From: Lutraria lutraria
Lineage: Eukaryota; Mollusca; Bivalvia; Venerida; Mactridae
DNA: 64,000 nucleotides
NCBI GenBank assembly: GCA_964023205.1
Contig: OZ026848.1
Coordinates: forward strand, 32,661,912 to 32,725,911
Direction: 5' to 3'
The translations under genes and the position numbers were made by a program. Positions 12,258-24,643 of the stretch are shown one piece after another. How positions within the stretch are numbered: position 1 is the stretch's first letter; every line of letters begins with the position of its first letter. The notes under the pieces were generated by a model. It saw only the letters and a list, made by a program, of their open reading frames with translations. It ran no database searches and had not been told where the DNA came from.

Positions 12258-12786
12258 TTAAAACCGTATAAATTATAATTATATAATGTATATCATTCCC
12301 ACCAAATATTCTGAAATGCTCACTAGTAGTTTGAACTGGAGTAAAAAAGTTAAGTGGAAACCCTTTAAGTATTCTGAATTACAAATTGCTGATTATATAA
12401 AAGAAAGTGAAAAAGCATGGTATGATACATTTTTATTGAACTTTAAGTCACTCATTAAGTGCATGATGCATTTGACTGTCAAACTGATAAAAAGTGTCTG
12501 CTGAGATTTGTATTATAGAGGAATCAAATTGCAGTTTTATCGCAGGGTAAATAAAATTTTGGGGTTCCATCTCTAAATGATTTAATTTATAAGTGTGATA
12601 TGCATGTACATGCTTATATAAATATGTCCTTTTTACATCATTATAATCTTCATGAAAACTGAGCAGGCATTTTAAGTTGTTACATGCAATACATCATGCA
12701 AAATGATAATAAATGAGACCATAGTTGAATGAGTTTTCATTTGTATTTTTTTTAAACTGGAGGGAATGCAACCATATGATAAATAG
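12258..12786. other. No gene recognised
   Basis: AT-rich sequence upstream of polymerase copy 1. Similarity to copy 2 ends near 12217. A 72-codon frame at 12286-12504 has no recognisable motif. Confidence 0.4.
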
Positions 12787-13270
12787 TAATATGAGTAATA
12801 ATGACTTTATTTCAAGAGGCTGCACATTTGGGTAAAACTTTGGGTAAATCTACCATGGGGGCCTCAAAATATACATTTACATTTTACGGTGATTTGTACA
12901 ATATGTACAAAACAATTCATTGACTAATGCAGAAATATTATAAGTATTTTATAAACAAGTAATTATAAGACAAAATTAGGAGAACAAAATATATGTTAGA
13001 AAAAACACTTAAATAAGTCAGTGACTTGAATGTACACTGAGGGTGGTATTTATGTAGTTAGGAAACTTCCATTTAAGATAATTCTTCCTAAAAGATGATA
13101 GATAGATATATTTTCAATAGTTCTGATTTCTTATGGTATTTCATTCCAAATGTTTGGACCAGAATAGGATAGGGAATTACGATGGAATTCAATATTTGGT
13201 TTAGGAATAGCAAGTTTTTTATTTGAAGAGGATCAAAGAGAATGATATGACTGCTATGTACTGTAAATCA
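12787..13270 (-). mobile_element. LINE 3' end fragment (reverse transcriptase C-terminus)
   Basis: On the minus strand at about 13260-13120 one frame reads ...KPNIEFHRNSLSYSGPN then IWNEIP, the extreme C-terminal signature of many CR1/L2/Jockey-like ORF2 proteins (YSGxxxWNxxP). One in-frame stop interrupts it. The frame ends near 13055, followed by a 3' UTR with aataaagtcattatt. Everything upstream is missing, so this is a dead 5'-truncated copy. Confidence 0.65.
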
Positions 13271-13927
13271 CTGGGTTCAGGGTTCTCACTAGACTTCAAA
13301 AGTTGAGAGTCAAAATTACCCTAGCTGATAGAAATTTGAAGAGTCAACAAAATTTCTTACAAATACAATAGTAAATTTGGCCCTTTGGTTCCAATTCTCA
13401 AGAGTCAAAAGTTTTATTTTGCTGATTTCAAGATTCAAAATGTCATTTTAAGGGTCAAAGGAGAGTCCTGTGGTTAGCAAGAAAATTACACAGATTCCTG
13501 CAGATATGTTATGTATTCTACGATCAAAGATATGAAAGTTTCAACATGAATTCGATGATGTGATGTTACTCGAGTATCCTGTACATTTGGGTATTGTTTT
13601 TTTAAATCAAGAGTCATATGTGTTCTGCAATTATATCACGATAATGAAATATATTCAATTAGCCAGAGACATAGAAAATATCACATGCGATTTTCATAAA
13701 TTCTGTAGGAGGAAAACTCAAAAACGAAATAACAAACATATAAATTATACATTTTCTGAAAGTTTAAACATTTGACTTCTGCTGGATATAATATTTTTGT
13801 TACATTTTTTAAGTTAATTTTAGCTATATCCACTTGAATGTATTCGGTCTGAAAATAATTGGTACCACTAGAATATTTTTAATTGCATAAGTTGGTAGTA
13901 TAAACTAATAGTCATTATCTGTTCTAA
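13271..13927. other. No gene recognised
   Basis: Contains loosely repeated agagtcaaaa / agggtcaaag words around 13280-13470, possibly a decayed element, but no inverted ends that I can pair. Confidence 0.35.
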
Positions 13928-13943
13928 TGGTGGTGTCTTATCA

Positions 13944-14714
13944 ATGGTAGGATACTACGTCATCGCGCACAATACTCGTACGAAGCGAAATTCATTTTTT
14001 GAAACAAACAGCATTGGATTATTCGATTTGATTAGTTCTTGTATAATATTTCATTAACAAGACAAGATCAGCAATGTAAGGTCTAAGGCACTGCTGTATG
14101 ATACTTGAAAAAGTTTGAAGACAATTTAACAAAGTGTAACTTTTGCAGCAAAATGTTAATCGTAAGATCATAATTATTAAGATGCAGCCATACAATATTT
14201 CCCATGATCATACATTCAGACAAAAGAATTTTGACAAATGAAATAGGATTTGTTAAAATGGTTCCAGGATGGACCTTTTCACTTACACGATCCAGGATGG
14301 ACCGTTTTAATACTTTAATTAATGTAAGCGAAAATACCAACAAAGAGAGGAAAAATACATAATGCACTTTGACTTAAATGCTATACAAACACTCGGTGAA
14401 AATCCGTTCTGTACATTCACGACCGATTAAGTGAAAAACACCAATGATATGTTAGTTTTGTGACAGAATCCATGATGGACCTCTGAAAAAAAATATCTAA
14501 AACATCTTTCGGGATCAAACTGGCTTATCAACACAACAAAATAGTAGTGCACCATTATGAACTTTAAACATGTAGTTGCTTGACGTACAACTTAGACTTT
14601 TTTCAAAAATGTACAATTTAAAGTGAAAAATAACATTTTACCTTTTTTGTTTACGTTTTTGTGACCAGGGAAGACCCTTTTAACAGGTGGCGCGATGACT
14701 ATGTATCCTACCAT
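13944..14714. mobile_element. TIR element with a 16-bp flanking direct repeat
   Basis: The 25-bp ends both begin atggtaggatac and continue to gtcatcgcgc, with three differences. Outside them tggtggtgtcttatca is present as a perfect direct repeat at 13928-13943 and 14715-14730. The 771-bp interior has no plausible transposase. A 16-bp duplication is longer than the 2-10 bp usual for cut-and-paste elements. Superfamily unassigned. Confidence 0.75.
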
Positions 14715-14778
14715 TGGTGGTGTCTTATCATTGATCATCTGACACATAAATTCTCCATTTGCCAGGATACATTTTAGT

Positions 14779-15986
14779 TTTTAGCTCACCTGATTCATCA
14801 GGTGAGCTTTTAGGATCGGTGAATGTCCGGCGTCCGTCGTCCGTCGTCCGTCGTCTGTCCACAATTAGTTTGTTTACACTCTAGCAACCGCAACTCTTTA
14901 CGAATCTTGATTTAACTTACTCACAATGTACATGGCCACTATGTCTCGGCTAAGTTCGATCATAGGCAAAATCTGATAATAACTTCTAGAGTTATGGGCC
15001 CTTGAATTACAAAATTTGCTATATTTAGCTTGTTTACACTCTAGCGCCTTCATTTATTCACCAATCCTGATCATATTTTCAGTAAATGTGTATAACCAAA
15101 AGATCTTGGACAAGTTTGATTATGGGCAGTAGCGGACCAGAACTTCAAGAGTTATGTGCCCTTGACTTAGAAAATTTGCTATATTTGAGTTTGTTTACAC
15201 TCTAGCGCATTCATTTATTCACCAATCCTAATCATATTTTCAGTAAATGTGATTAACCAAGAGATCTTGGACAAGTTCAATTATGGGCGGAATCGGACCA
15301 GAACTTCAAGAGTTATGGGCCCTTGACTTTGAAAATTTGCTATATTTTAGCTTGTTTACACTCTAGCACCTACATTTATTCACCTATCCTAATCATATTT
15401 TCAGTAAATGTGTATAACCAAAAGATCTTGGACAAGTTTGATTGTGGACGGAATCGGACCCAAACTTCAAGAGTAATGGGCCCTTGATTTTGAAAATTTG
15501 CTATATTTTAGCTTGTTTACACACTACCGCCTTCATTTATACACTGATCCTAATAATATTTTTAGTAAATGAGTATAACCAAAAGATCTCGAACAAGTTC
15601 GATTATGGGCGGAATCGGACCACATCTTCAAGAGTTATGGGCCCTTGACTTAGCAAATTTGCTATATTTTAGCTTGTTTACACTCTACCGCCTTCATTTA
15701 TTCACCGATCCTAATCATATTTACAATGAATGTGTATGACCTTATGGTTTTGGACATGTTAAGTTATGGGTGGAATCAGACCGCAACTTCAAGAGTTATG
15801 GACCCTTGGATTAGAAAATTTGCTACGTTTTAGCTTGTTTAACAGTATTATACCTTCATTGTTGGTTTTGATCTCAAAATCTACGTAAAAATGAGTTTTA
15901 CGAGATTGAAACTATATTACCTGCTCATTGATTATTGGCCTTGGTTCTCAGGTGAGCGATAAAGGGCCAATGTGGCCCTCTTGTTT
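14779..15986 (+). repeat. Tandem-repeat element with hairpin head, ~160-bp units
   Basis: The head is a perfect hairpin (agctcacctgat / atcaggtgagct), followed by repeated ccgtcgt and then six to seven units marked by ttgtttacactctag (about 14867, 15029, 15186, 15352, 15510, 15670; a diverged copy near 15832). Each has an agttatgggcccttg block. It ends ggtgagcgataaaggg ... ggccctcttgttt. Core tandem repeats between conserved ends resemble the pearl-type or Helitron-like non-autonomous elements described in bivalves; that link is inferred. Confidence 0.8.
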
Positions 15987-17605
15987 AATCATAATTCAGT
16001 TCATGTTGGAGTATTATTCTAAGTTCATAAAACATCTCACCATTAGTTACGTTTTAATGATATTGCATCAACAAGATATAGCATTGACATAAACATGTAA
16101 GAAAAATCAAACAAAATTGAAATCACCATCTGTATTTGTGAAAGAGCTAGCTGCTGATTTGTCTCTTAATTTCCTACCAAACAAATTTAAAGCACGAAGT
16201 TAATAATTTAATGTCATAATATATTGATATGTGAGTTGCTTCTGAAATTCTGAGTCTTAATTGATCCTAAACAGTTTTGATACTAGACTACATTATATAA
16301 AATCATATTATACGGTAAAGACGTTAATTTGATGGTTATGATTCGGACAAGTTCATTTTGTTCCGGACAACCCAGATTTTCCAGTTTACTTGTCTGGCAG
16401 CAAGTAGAAAAATATGATATTTCCACACCCCTGTGACGGTTTAATGGAGGTGGTGTTGGCAACAATTGAAGATGCACTAAATTTACAGATATGGCTATGA
16501 ATGTTGACAGTGCTGTTACAAAACCTAGTGCCAATATTTAAAATAAACATGTGCTGCATACCATGTATGTATTAGTCATTGGACTATTCTCTGTCATTTT
16601 TGTTCTTAAAATCAAACTGACTTAAGCATGTCTCCCATGCCATGGGGCAGATATATGTTTTTTGCCCTGACTGTCACGTTTTGTTTTCTCTTTCGAAGAT
16701 CAAAATGATCCAGAGCCTTCAAATATCATGGTGTGATTGATATTAAGTAGCTATAGTTATAATTCAAGGTTATTTGTACTGATATTTCAAGCGACACATT
16801 CTTAGTCTGCCTATTTTGGTCAAGTAGTTAAAGCTGCTGTAAACTATGGTATAAACTGCAACTTCACTGGTAGAGGAGCCATATACGAGACAAATATATT
16901 TGAGACAAATTTCCAGTCATAGAACTAATATTTACATAGTATACAAACATACTGAACAAGACTGATTTTTAGGATGTTACCCTAAACAAACATTTTTAGG
17001 CTTATGACATTTAACAAGAAATCTATAACGAAACGTTATAGGTAGACGAATTACAAGAAGCATTGGTTTATGTTTTTTTGTATGAAGTTGCTTTTTTCAT
17101 ACATGATATGGACAATATATTTTATTCAATCCTCCATTATGGAGAGTATAACATATTTACATGATATGAGTAATATATTGACAATCATGAGTATTTGACA
17201 AATGAATACATTCATGTATATAGTTCACAAGCACATGGTAATACCATACCATACATCAATCGAATAAAATATACCCTAAATGCTACCAAATTCACCATAA
17301 TCTGCTATGATACAACCACATTGAACTTACTTGAAATAAAGTTTCCGATATTATGCCATAACAACTTACCTATAATATCTATACAGAGCAATGCCTACAT
17401 GACTTACTTACCTTTCAACTATTAACGAAAGAGCAGACGAACACATTCAGTCAAATATGACAGGTTACGCGACGAATAGCCAGTCTAATGACTGACCAAT
17501 CAAAATGACCGATATCACCATTAGCCAATCGAATGGCCAGTTTGACCCAAACTAGTAATAGTCTCGCAAACTAATTTGTACCATTTTTAGGGGGATTATA
17601 TTCTA
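15987..17605. other. No gene recognised
   Basis: About 1.6 kb of AT-rich sequence with no supported exon, RNA or element. Frames at 16283-16534 and 17195-17425 have no recognisable content. Confidence 0.4.
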
Positions 17606-17613
17606 GTGGGTAT

Positions 17614-18819
17614 CAAAGGGGTTTGTCACGAAAAAAAAATCAAAAAATCTTTTTTTCCATGTAACCCATATATATATAGAAGGGAAACAACTTCGACAAT
17701 TAGAATTGTCCAACGCGTGTAATAAACTTCCATGTTATTGCAATGCAGTACAAAATATTTAACTCATATATAGTGCAACGTGTGGGCAACTCAACACGCT
17801 AACAGGAAATGTATACTTTTACTACCTTTAAAGATATTTTAAACTCGCTATTGAAGATTTTTCCTCGAAAAGTGGTCAAATTTTACAAAAAGACACACTG
17901 TCGTAAAATCGCAGCGTGTATACCGGTATTCATGTACAGAGTGGATATGTTAAATTACTGACACAACTTCTTAGAATGGGCCTTAATTCATAATAAAACA
18001 CTATAATATACCAACTGCCAATGATTTCGCATCTCGGAAAGCTCTTTTAGTGAAGAATTTGCGTATTTTTTGTTCAATAGGCAGGCTACTCGAAGTTTAC
18101 TTCCATGACAGGTCACATGACAATCGCCTAACTGGTGATGAAGGCTTAAATCTGATTGCATGAGCGATACTCTGTGTGGTATTTGTTTACAATTTACTTG
18201 TACCCTGTGCACTTCATCATTTTCATTACGCTATCGGGAACCATACCTAAAATACCACACAGTATCGCTAATCCTATTAGAATTAAGCTTTCATCACGCG
18301 TTGGGCGATTGTCACGTGACCTATCAAGGAAGCAAAATAAAGAAACATACAAAATGAACAAAAAAGTTAATTCTTCATAAAAGTGCATCCCGAGATGTGA
18401 AATCATCAGCAGTTAGTAAATTATACCATATATGATATAAATATACTGTTTGGTTATGAATTATGACTAATTCCATAAAGTTTTACCTGTAATTTATCAG
18501 TTTCGCTATAGATTTGTACACGCTGCGATTTTACGACAGTGTGTCGTTTTGTAAAATTTGACCATTTTTCGAGTGAAAAATCTTCAATTGCGAGTTTAAA
18601 ATATCTTGATAGGTAGTAAAAGTATACATTTTCTGTTAGCGTGTTGAGTTGCCCATACGTTGCACTATATATGAATTATTTTGTACTGCATTGCAATAAC
18701 ATGGAAGTTTATAACACGCGTTGGACAATTCTAATTGTCGAAGTTGTTTCCCTTCTATATATATATGGGTTACATGGAAAAAAAAAATTTTGAATTTTTT
18801 TTCGTGACAAACCCCTTTG
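17614..18819. mobile_element. Foldback DNA element with 8-bp target duplication (hAT-like)
   Basis: The 1206-bp element begins caaaggggtttgtcacgaaa and ends with its inverse. It is flanked by a perfect 8-bp direct repeat gtgggtat (17606-17613 and 18820-18827). The terminal ~330 bp form long inverted repeats, and inner segments also pair (for example gcgatactctgtgtgg with accacacagtatcgct), so nearly the whole element can fold on itself. The 8-bp duplication and CA...TG ends suggest a hAT-type mobiliser. No transposase is encoded. A copy lies in each palindrome arm and a fragment at 43381-43480. Confidence 0.85.
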
Positions 18820-19122
18820 GTGGGTATAGCTAAAAACTAACTCAGAAAATGCAACAAAAATATTATTTCCAGCAGAGGTCAAATGTTTAAATATGTATAT
18901 GTCATTTTTGAGTTTTATCTGCTACAGAATTTACGAAATGTTGTCACACGTGATATTTTAAGTTGCCTATATCTTGTTATATACGTCTCTGCTTGCACAT
19001 AGCAATCATTAGTGCAGGAAAGTGAGGAAACCAGGTTTGTTAAGGGCACTAAAGCTCATAAACCGATACAAGAAATCCTTACAGATCGATTTTCTAAAAT
19101 AACATTATTTATTTAATTCCAG

Positions 19123-19929
19123 GTCTCAAAAAGATAATAATGGGAATAGTTTTAAACGCTTTTTAAACCGCAAAAAAGGGAAAGAGTTTTTGGAGGAACA
19201 TGCCTCATTTATAGCTAAGCGTTCGATTGGAAATACTATTTCATTAAGACTTGAGTCAGATAACAATCGATCATATGTTTATATGGTAAAAGTACTCATT
19301 AAAAATATCACTGACGCTGATAAAAGTGTTTTCAAAAGAAAGGGTTTATGTCTCGTGAAAGTAGGATGGGCTCACAGCCGAAGATCTTCAACTGGAGGAG
19401 TAGACAGAATGAAGAAGATCCTAAATGGCACGTTTGAAGTGCGAAAACCTGGTTTAAATGCAGCAAAAGAAGTATTTCAACTTCGTGTAGATCCTTGCGA
19501 CCGTCGCAATATACTCGAAATCGTGCAGGGCACTAAAGAAATTATTGGAATTCCTCTGTGCAAAGGTCTTGCGTCCAAACTTAAATTACCAGACATAACA
19601 GGGTGGGTTCTGGCGAAAACGAGTCATATTGGTGAATTGATGGAGAAATGTACTAGTTCCAGATGTAAAACTTCACGTTTAATAAGGAAACTTGAAGAAT
19701 ATAAAATGTTTGATTCGGATATTCCAAAGAAGTTGATTCGTACAGAAAAGGGGATTTGCTTTAAACCCCAGAAAGAAAACATTAAGTATGTAAACAACCA
19801 TTCACAGTATCTATTTTCAACAGAATCGTTCAAGTCTAAGCTCATAAACGATAAACAAAGACAACCATGTAAACATTTGCGCAATATGAAAGACGAGCAG
19901 CAGAATTTCAGAAGTGACAAATTGTTTAG
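19123..19929 (+). CDS. Large exon of an unrecognised spliced gene
   Basis: An acceptor (tttatttaattccag) opens an 807-nt frame that enters with one base and leaves with two at the donor ag|gtcagt. Visible peptide landmarks are YVYMVKVLIKNI, LCLVKVGWAHSRRS followed by RMKKILNG, PCDRRNILEIVQG, GIPLCKGLASKLKLPDITGW and a lysine-rich C-terminal part with CKHLRNMK. The frame is open from the acceptor, so 5' exons should lie upstream; none was identified before the foldback element. Reading on without splicing gives only eight more codons to a stop at 19954. The Y-V-Y...VKVGW...R-M-K-K-I spacing is faintly reminiscent of GIY-YIG/T5orf172 folds, but that is a weak guess. Function unknown. Confidence 0.6.
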
Positions 19930-20571
19930 GTCAGTTACTTTTATAAAAATATAAAATACTTAGTTTGTTGAACCGGAGAGCTGTAGTATTGTGTACTGTA
20001 GGAATTTTCCTGTAATTGTTTAATTGTTTTCAGCAGTTATTTTTTGGATAATTCAGTATCTTGAAGGTTTATCTATATTCCGGACAGTAGTATTCCTCTG
20101 GAATTAGTGTTTCAGTAGTGAGTTGAAGTACTGTTGCATTGTGTACATTGTGTAGTATATAGATTATTGCGTGCAGTGGAGTGAATCATTGACTCTACAG
20201 TGTATTGGGTTTTAATTGACCTGAATTGGAATGTAAACTTTTCCACGGTATATTGACCTAGTTTGTATATAGAGTAATACTGTAGAGCACTTGATTTTTG
20301 TGGCCTGTATTTTGGGGATATTGTAAAAGTTGTGAATTAGTGGTTGTGAATTACTTTGGAAATAAGTAGTGGATTCTAGCTATTTCCATTTAATTGTACA
20401 TTGTAGTTATATAGATTTGAAGTTTAAATTTCAGTTTATTTACAATTAATTAAAGTGATATTTAACTGAAATTCTGTTTCTTGCGGGGGAGATTAGCGAT
20501 ACTTACACGCGTTCGGGTTTTCGTTGCGTTGATAACCGCGTATGTTTTGTAGTTTAATATTTACAAACAGC

Positions 20572-23080
20572 ACATTGGCCTGTCCCGTTCAATGTTAAAA
20601 CCCTCAGATAGTTTTTAGGGTTTAGTGGTTACTATCGGAAGTTTGTCCCGAATTACGCCCAAATCGTGAAACCATTGAACGACTTACTTCAAGGTCATGG
20701 ACTCAATCAAAAGGCTAAAAAGTCCAAGATAAAGTTCAAAACCCCTGCCAAATGGGTTTGGTCTGAAGCCCAACAGTCGGCCTTTGACTTGATTAAGTCT
20801 AAATTGATCTGGTCACCCATATTAGGCTATGCTGATTACTCCCTGCCATTTGTTTTGCATACTGATGTAAGTTGTTCTGGTCTTAGAGCAGTGTTGCTAC
20901 AGATCCAGGATGGCAGGGAGAAGGTAATAGCTTATGCCAGTCATGGTGTACGACCCAGTGAGCGTAACTACCCCGCCCATAAACTGGAGTTCTTAGCCCT
21001 GACGTGGAGTGTGATTGACAAGTTTCATGACTACCTCCATGGTCATGAATTCAGGGTCATCACCGACAACAACCCGCTTACCTATGTGACCATAACTGCT
21101 AAGCTTGATGCTACACAGCATAGGTGGACTGCTGAGTTGTCCAACTACAATTTCACATTGGAATACCGTAGCGGGAAGCTCAATACTGATGCTGACGGGT
21201 TGTCTCGACGCCACATGTTCCAGGATGAGCTCAAGGCCATTTTTCAAGGAGCCATTATTTCTGCTCCATTAGTCAGTACCATTTCGGAAACTGCTGCCCC
21301 TCAGATGGCCACTGAGGAGAGTATGGTTTCTAAGGCTATGGCTAGAATTGATTGGGTCCATGAGCCAGGTGGTGTCGTTGACATAGCTAGAGTTGTTGAC
21401 CTCATCAATAGCGGTTCTCTGAAGGGGGGAAGAATACCTCTACAAAGTCCCAAACGGTACAGAAATATGTCAGAGTCCATACGTCTCTTTGTTGAAAATG
21501 ACATTCTGTACCGAACCGTTATCTCGGATTGCCAATCAGTGAAGCAGTTATTGATTCCATCATCACATAGGCGTATTGCCATTCAAGATGTGCATGAGGA
21601 TGCTGGACACCAGGGGAAGGAAAAAACGTATGGCTGGCTAAACAACGTTTTTACTGGCCTGGTCTTGAAAAAGATATAACAGGCTGGGTATAACAGTGCG
21701 GCCATTGTATTAGGAGGAAAACCCCAGACACTAAGCCCTTTGCAGAGTTGGTTCCAATTACTACTACCCGACCTATGGAACTGGTGTCAATAGACTTTCT
21801 AAAACTAGAACCAAGTAAATGTGGTATTGAGAATATTCTCGTAATAGTGGACCACTTCACTAGGTATGCACAAGCAGCTACCACAGCTAAGGAACTATAC
21901 GAAGGATATGTTCGGTACAACGGGTTCCCTAAGCAACTGCACAAGAACGCATTTTTTTAAGCTGTACCATTAAGGAGCTGTGCAGGATAGCTGGCATCAG
22001 AAAGTCTAGGACAACACCATACCATCCCATGGGGAAGGGTCAGGCGGAAAGGTGGAACCAGACTCAAATGCTTGGTACACTGGAAACCTACCAGAAGGCT
22101 TACTGAAAATCCTACATCGATCCCCTGGTCCAGGCATATAATGCCACAAAGAATGACAGTACTGGCTTTGCCGCACATTATCTCATGTTTGGTTGGCACC
22201 CCCGGCTTCCTATTAATGCGTATTTGGGAACTGATCCTTCGGAGGAACAGTCAGGTTCACCATCCACGTATGTATCAAAACTCCAACAGCGCCTACAGTT
22301 TGCTTATCGCAAGGCCGCTGAGGAAGCCGGAAAGACTTCTGCCAAGAATAAAGAACTATAATTATGATGGTCGTGTTAAGTACTCTGGTCTTAAGGTAGG
22401 TGACCGGGTGCTGGTCTGGAAAGTTGGGCTGAAAGGTACCCACAAGCTGGCAGACACAGGTGGGAACAGGCAGTTCCCATTGTCCTGTCTACGCCCAACC
22501 CGGTTTACAAAGTCTGTGAAGAAGCTAAACGGGGGCCAGTTAGGACCCTACACCGGAACATTTTGTTGCCATATCCTTGCAATTCAGTTGTTGAGGATCC
22601 CGTTAGACCCACTGTTGGGGGAAGATCTCGCAAGAGACCGCCCTCAGAACCCAGCAATGAGGTTACTAATAACCCTCTTATGAATGGCCACATCACCAGT
22701 ACTCAGTCGAGTACTTCTGACTCAGAATCAGAAGATGACATACCAGGGGTTTACATACCTCCACCACTCAGAAACAGGTATCAAACAGTACCTATCTTTG
22801 ATTCCTTTGAATCTACTGTGCAACCTTCTGCATCGGAAGAGATCAGGTCTTCACAGACTACGAGATCCCCCTTCCAACCAAAAGTGTCAATACTCCTTTT
22901 TCCCATACAGCACTGCCTGTAACAGAGGTGCTCACCGCTAGTAGGGAAGTCAGTAATGTTACTGAGGCTGTATCCCCACCTCTAGTGAGTTACAGACCAG
23001 TTCGAAGAAGAGTAGCCGTTGATAGGTATGGGGAATGGGTTACCCCTGTTTCTGCAACTGTCACAGAACATCTGGAAGTA
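20572..23080 (+). mobile_element. pol: Ty3/gypsy pol fragment (RT end, RNase H, integrase), degenerate
   Basis: Starts abruptly at the end of the RT domain (GYYRKFVPNYAQIVKPL at about 20627-20677), then the connection and RNase H domain (LHTDVSCSGLRAVLLQ; AYASHGVRPSERNYPAHK; TDNNPLTYV; ADGLSRR), an integrase zinc-binding portion (DVHEDAGHQGKEKTYGWL) and integrase core (MELVSIDFLKLEPS, VIVDHFTRYAQAATTAK at about 21776-21890). The integrase core is internally shortened after the first catalytic Asp region, and frame changes occur near 21680, 21960 and 22080. The C-terminal segment runs to about 22900-23080. Gag, protease, most RT and paired LTRs are absent, so this is a truncated dead copy. Confidence 0.92.
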
Positions 23081-23570
23081 TATGTATAGATCTTGTATTT
23101 GTCCCTGGTACTTTAATAAGGCGACTGTTCCGAAACTTTTACTGTACTGTCTCCATATCCTTTATTATGTAGTTCCTGTACCACCAACTTTTGTTTTCAG
23201 TGATCCATCTGTCATAGTACCGTTATCTTACAGTACTCATGTTTTTATGTTTTCTGCAGTCTTATTGAATTGCGGTTCTACTGTATTGTAGTTTCAGTCT
23301 TTAATTTCGTATTATACATGTAGTTGTTTTTTGGTTCTCTCAGGGAGGTTAAATTGGTAATTTATTCCTTTACAGGAATTTGTGTAATTTCAGTGTAACC
23401 TTTTCTTTAGATTCCAGTTGTAATTCTATATGGATTACATGGTAAAGTTGATAGCAATTCCATATTGTGATAATTATGGAGTTATTGTAGTTAGGTCACT
23501 TTTTCTGTGATTTCCTAGACCGTGGAAATTATTGCGTTTGTAGTTTTAATTATAGTGTATTTTAGCTCAC
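23081..23570. other. No gene recognised (possible gypsy 3' flank)
   Basis: T-rich sequence after the pol remnant with a purine patch (cagggaggttaaa) near 23341. It may be the retroelement's own 3' region, but no LTR match was seen. Confidence 0.35.
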
Positions 23571-24300
23571 ATGAGCACTTGTGCTCAGGGTGAGCTTTTG
23601 TGATCAGTCTTCGTCCGGCGTCAGGCATCGTGCGTCGTCAAACTTTTACCTTGTGAACACACTAGAGGCCACATTTTTACCTCAATTTTCGATATTGGGC
23701 CATTTGGGGTCAAAAACTAGGTCACCAGGGCCAAATAAGGGAAAACCTTATGAACACTCTAGGAATCACTGTTTTGATTGGATCTTCATGACTAGGTCAA
23801 AAACTAGGTCGCTAGATCAAATCTTATGAAAAACCATGTTAACACTCTAGATTTCACAGCTATAATTGGAGCTTCAAAAACTAGGTCACCAGATCAAATC
23901 ATAGGTAAAAACCTTGTTAAAGCTCTAGATGTCACGGATCTTCACCAATCCTTGTCAGATTGTTCGTCTAAGTGATATTAAGGAAAAGTTCGAACATGGG
24001 TCACCTGGGGTCAAAAACTAGGTCACGAGGTCAAATCTTAGGAAAACCTTATTAACACTGTAGATGTCAAATTTTGATTGGATCTTCACCAAATTTTGTT
24101 AGAATGTTTGTTTTAATGATATTTAGGTCAAGTTTGAACATGGTTCATCTTGGATCAGACACTAGGTCACCAGGTCAAATCATAGGAAAACCTTGATATC
24201 AGCAGACCTCATGACACTGGTTCAAAACAATGTTTTAATGAGTAAACAATGATTGTCATGTGAGCGATATACATGTAGGACCATCTTGGTCCTCTTGTTT
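23571..24300 (+). repeat. Tandem-repeat element, AGCTCACATGAGC head
   Basis: Opens tttagctcacatgagcactt with a gtgctcagggtgagct inverted partner, then cttcgtccggcgtc and units built on aaaaactaggtcac (about 23713, 23796, 23878, 24010; diverged near 24152). It closes atgtgagcgat ... tcctcttgttt. Same family as 25701-26849. Confidence 0.8.
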
Positions 24301-24402
24301 CATTTAAGATAATTATAGGTTAAGTTACAGTGTTTTATACAGTCCGTTACTTCTGCCTGTGTAACCATTGTGATATATCGATCATCTTATGTTTTTCCAC
24401 AG

Positions 24403-24643
24403 AGAACGGTCTGATGGTGAATCATCTAGCAGCAGTTCAAGTAATTCAAGTGATTCTGATAGTTCTACCACATCATCTACGTCCTTTACATCTTCAAATT
24501 CGTCATCGTCACTGTCATCATCCAGCGGTTCATCTAGCTCTAGCTCTTCTAATTCAGATAATACAGTAAAGCAAAAGATGTCTTTGAAAAGAAAGCAAAA
24601 GAAACAAGAAATATTTTTTAAGAAAAATAGTCGGCGCAGATAA
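24403..24643 (+). CDS. Terminal exon: serine-rich stretch with basic tail
   Basis: After acceptor tttttccacag, one base completes the codon left by the donor at 19929/19930. The frame then encodes about 80 codons: ERSDGE, a run of about 50 residues almost entirely Ser with Asn, Asp, Thr and Gly, then a Lys/Arg-rich end (SLKRKQKKQE ... KKNSRRR) and TAA. Acidic/serine-rich then basic tails occur in nuclear, phosphorylated or RNA/DNA-binding proteins; this is inferred only from composition. Pairing with the 19123-19929 exon rests on phase and splice signals and could be wrong. Confidence 0.5.

Larger units (their letters stand above)
19930..24402 (+). other. Proposed 4.5-kb intron filled with transposons
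   Basis: The donor gtcagt at 19930 and acceptor tttttccacag ending at 24402 leave compatible phases (two bases plus one). The intron contains a Ty3/gypsy pol fragment in sense orientation and a tandem-repeat element at 23571-24300. The stretch 19955-20571 has no recognised feature. Confidence 0.45.

Noticed and set aside
20993..21582. Antisense open frames within the gypsy pol region
   Set aside because: They are shadows of the RNase H/integrase coding strand.
24389..24643. Serine-rich frame as a simple-sequence artefact
   Set aside because: Kept as an exon instead: it has a good acceptor, matching phase and a non-repetitive basic tail, although low complexity lowers confidence.
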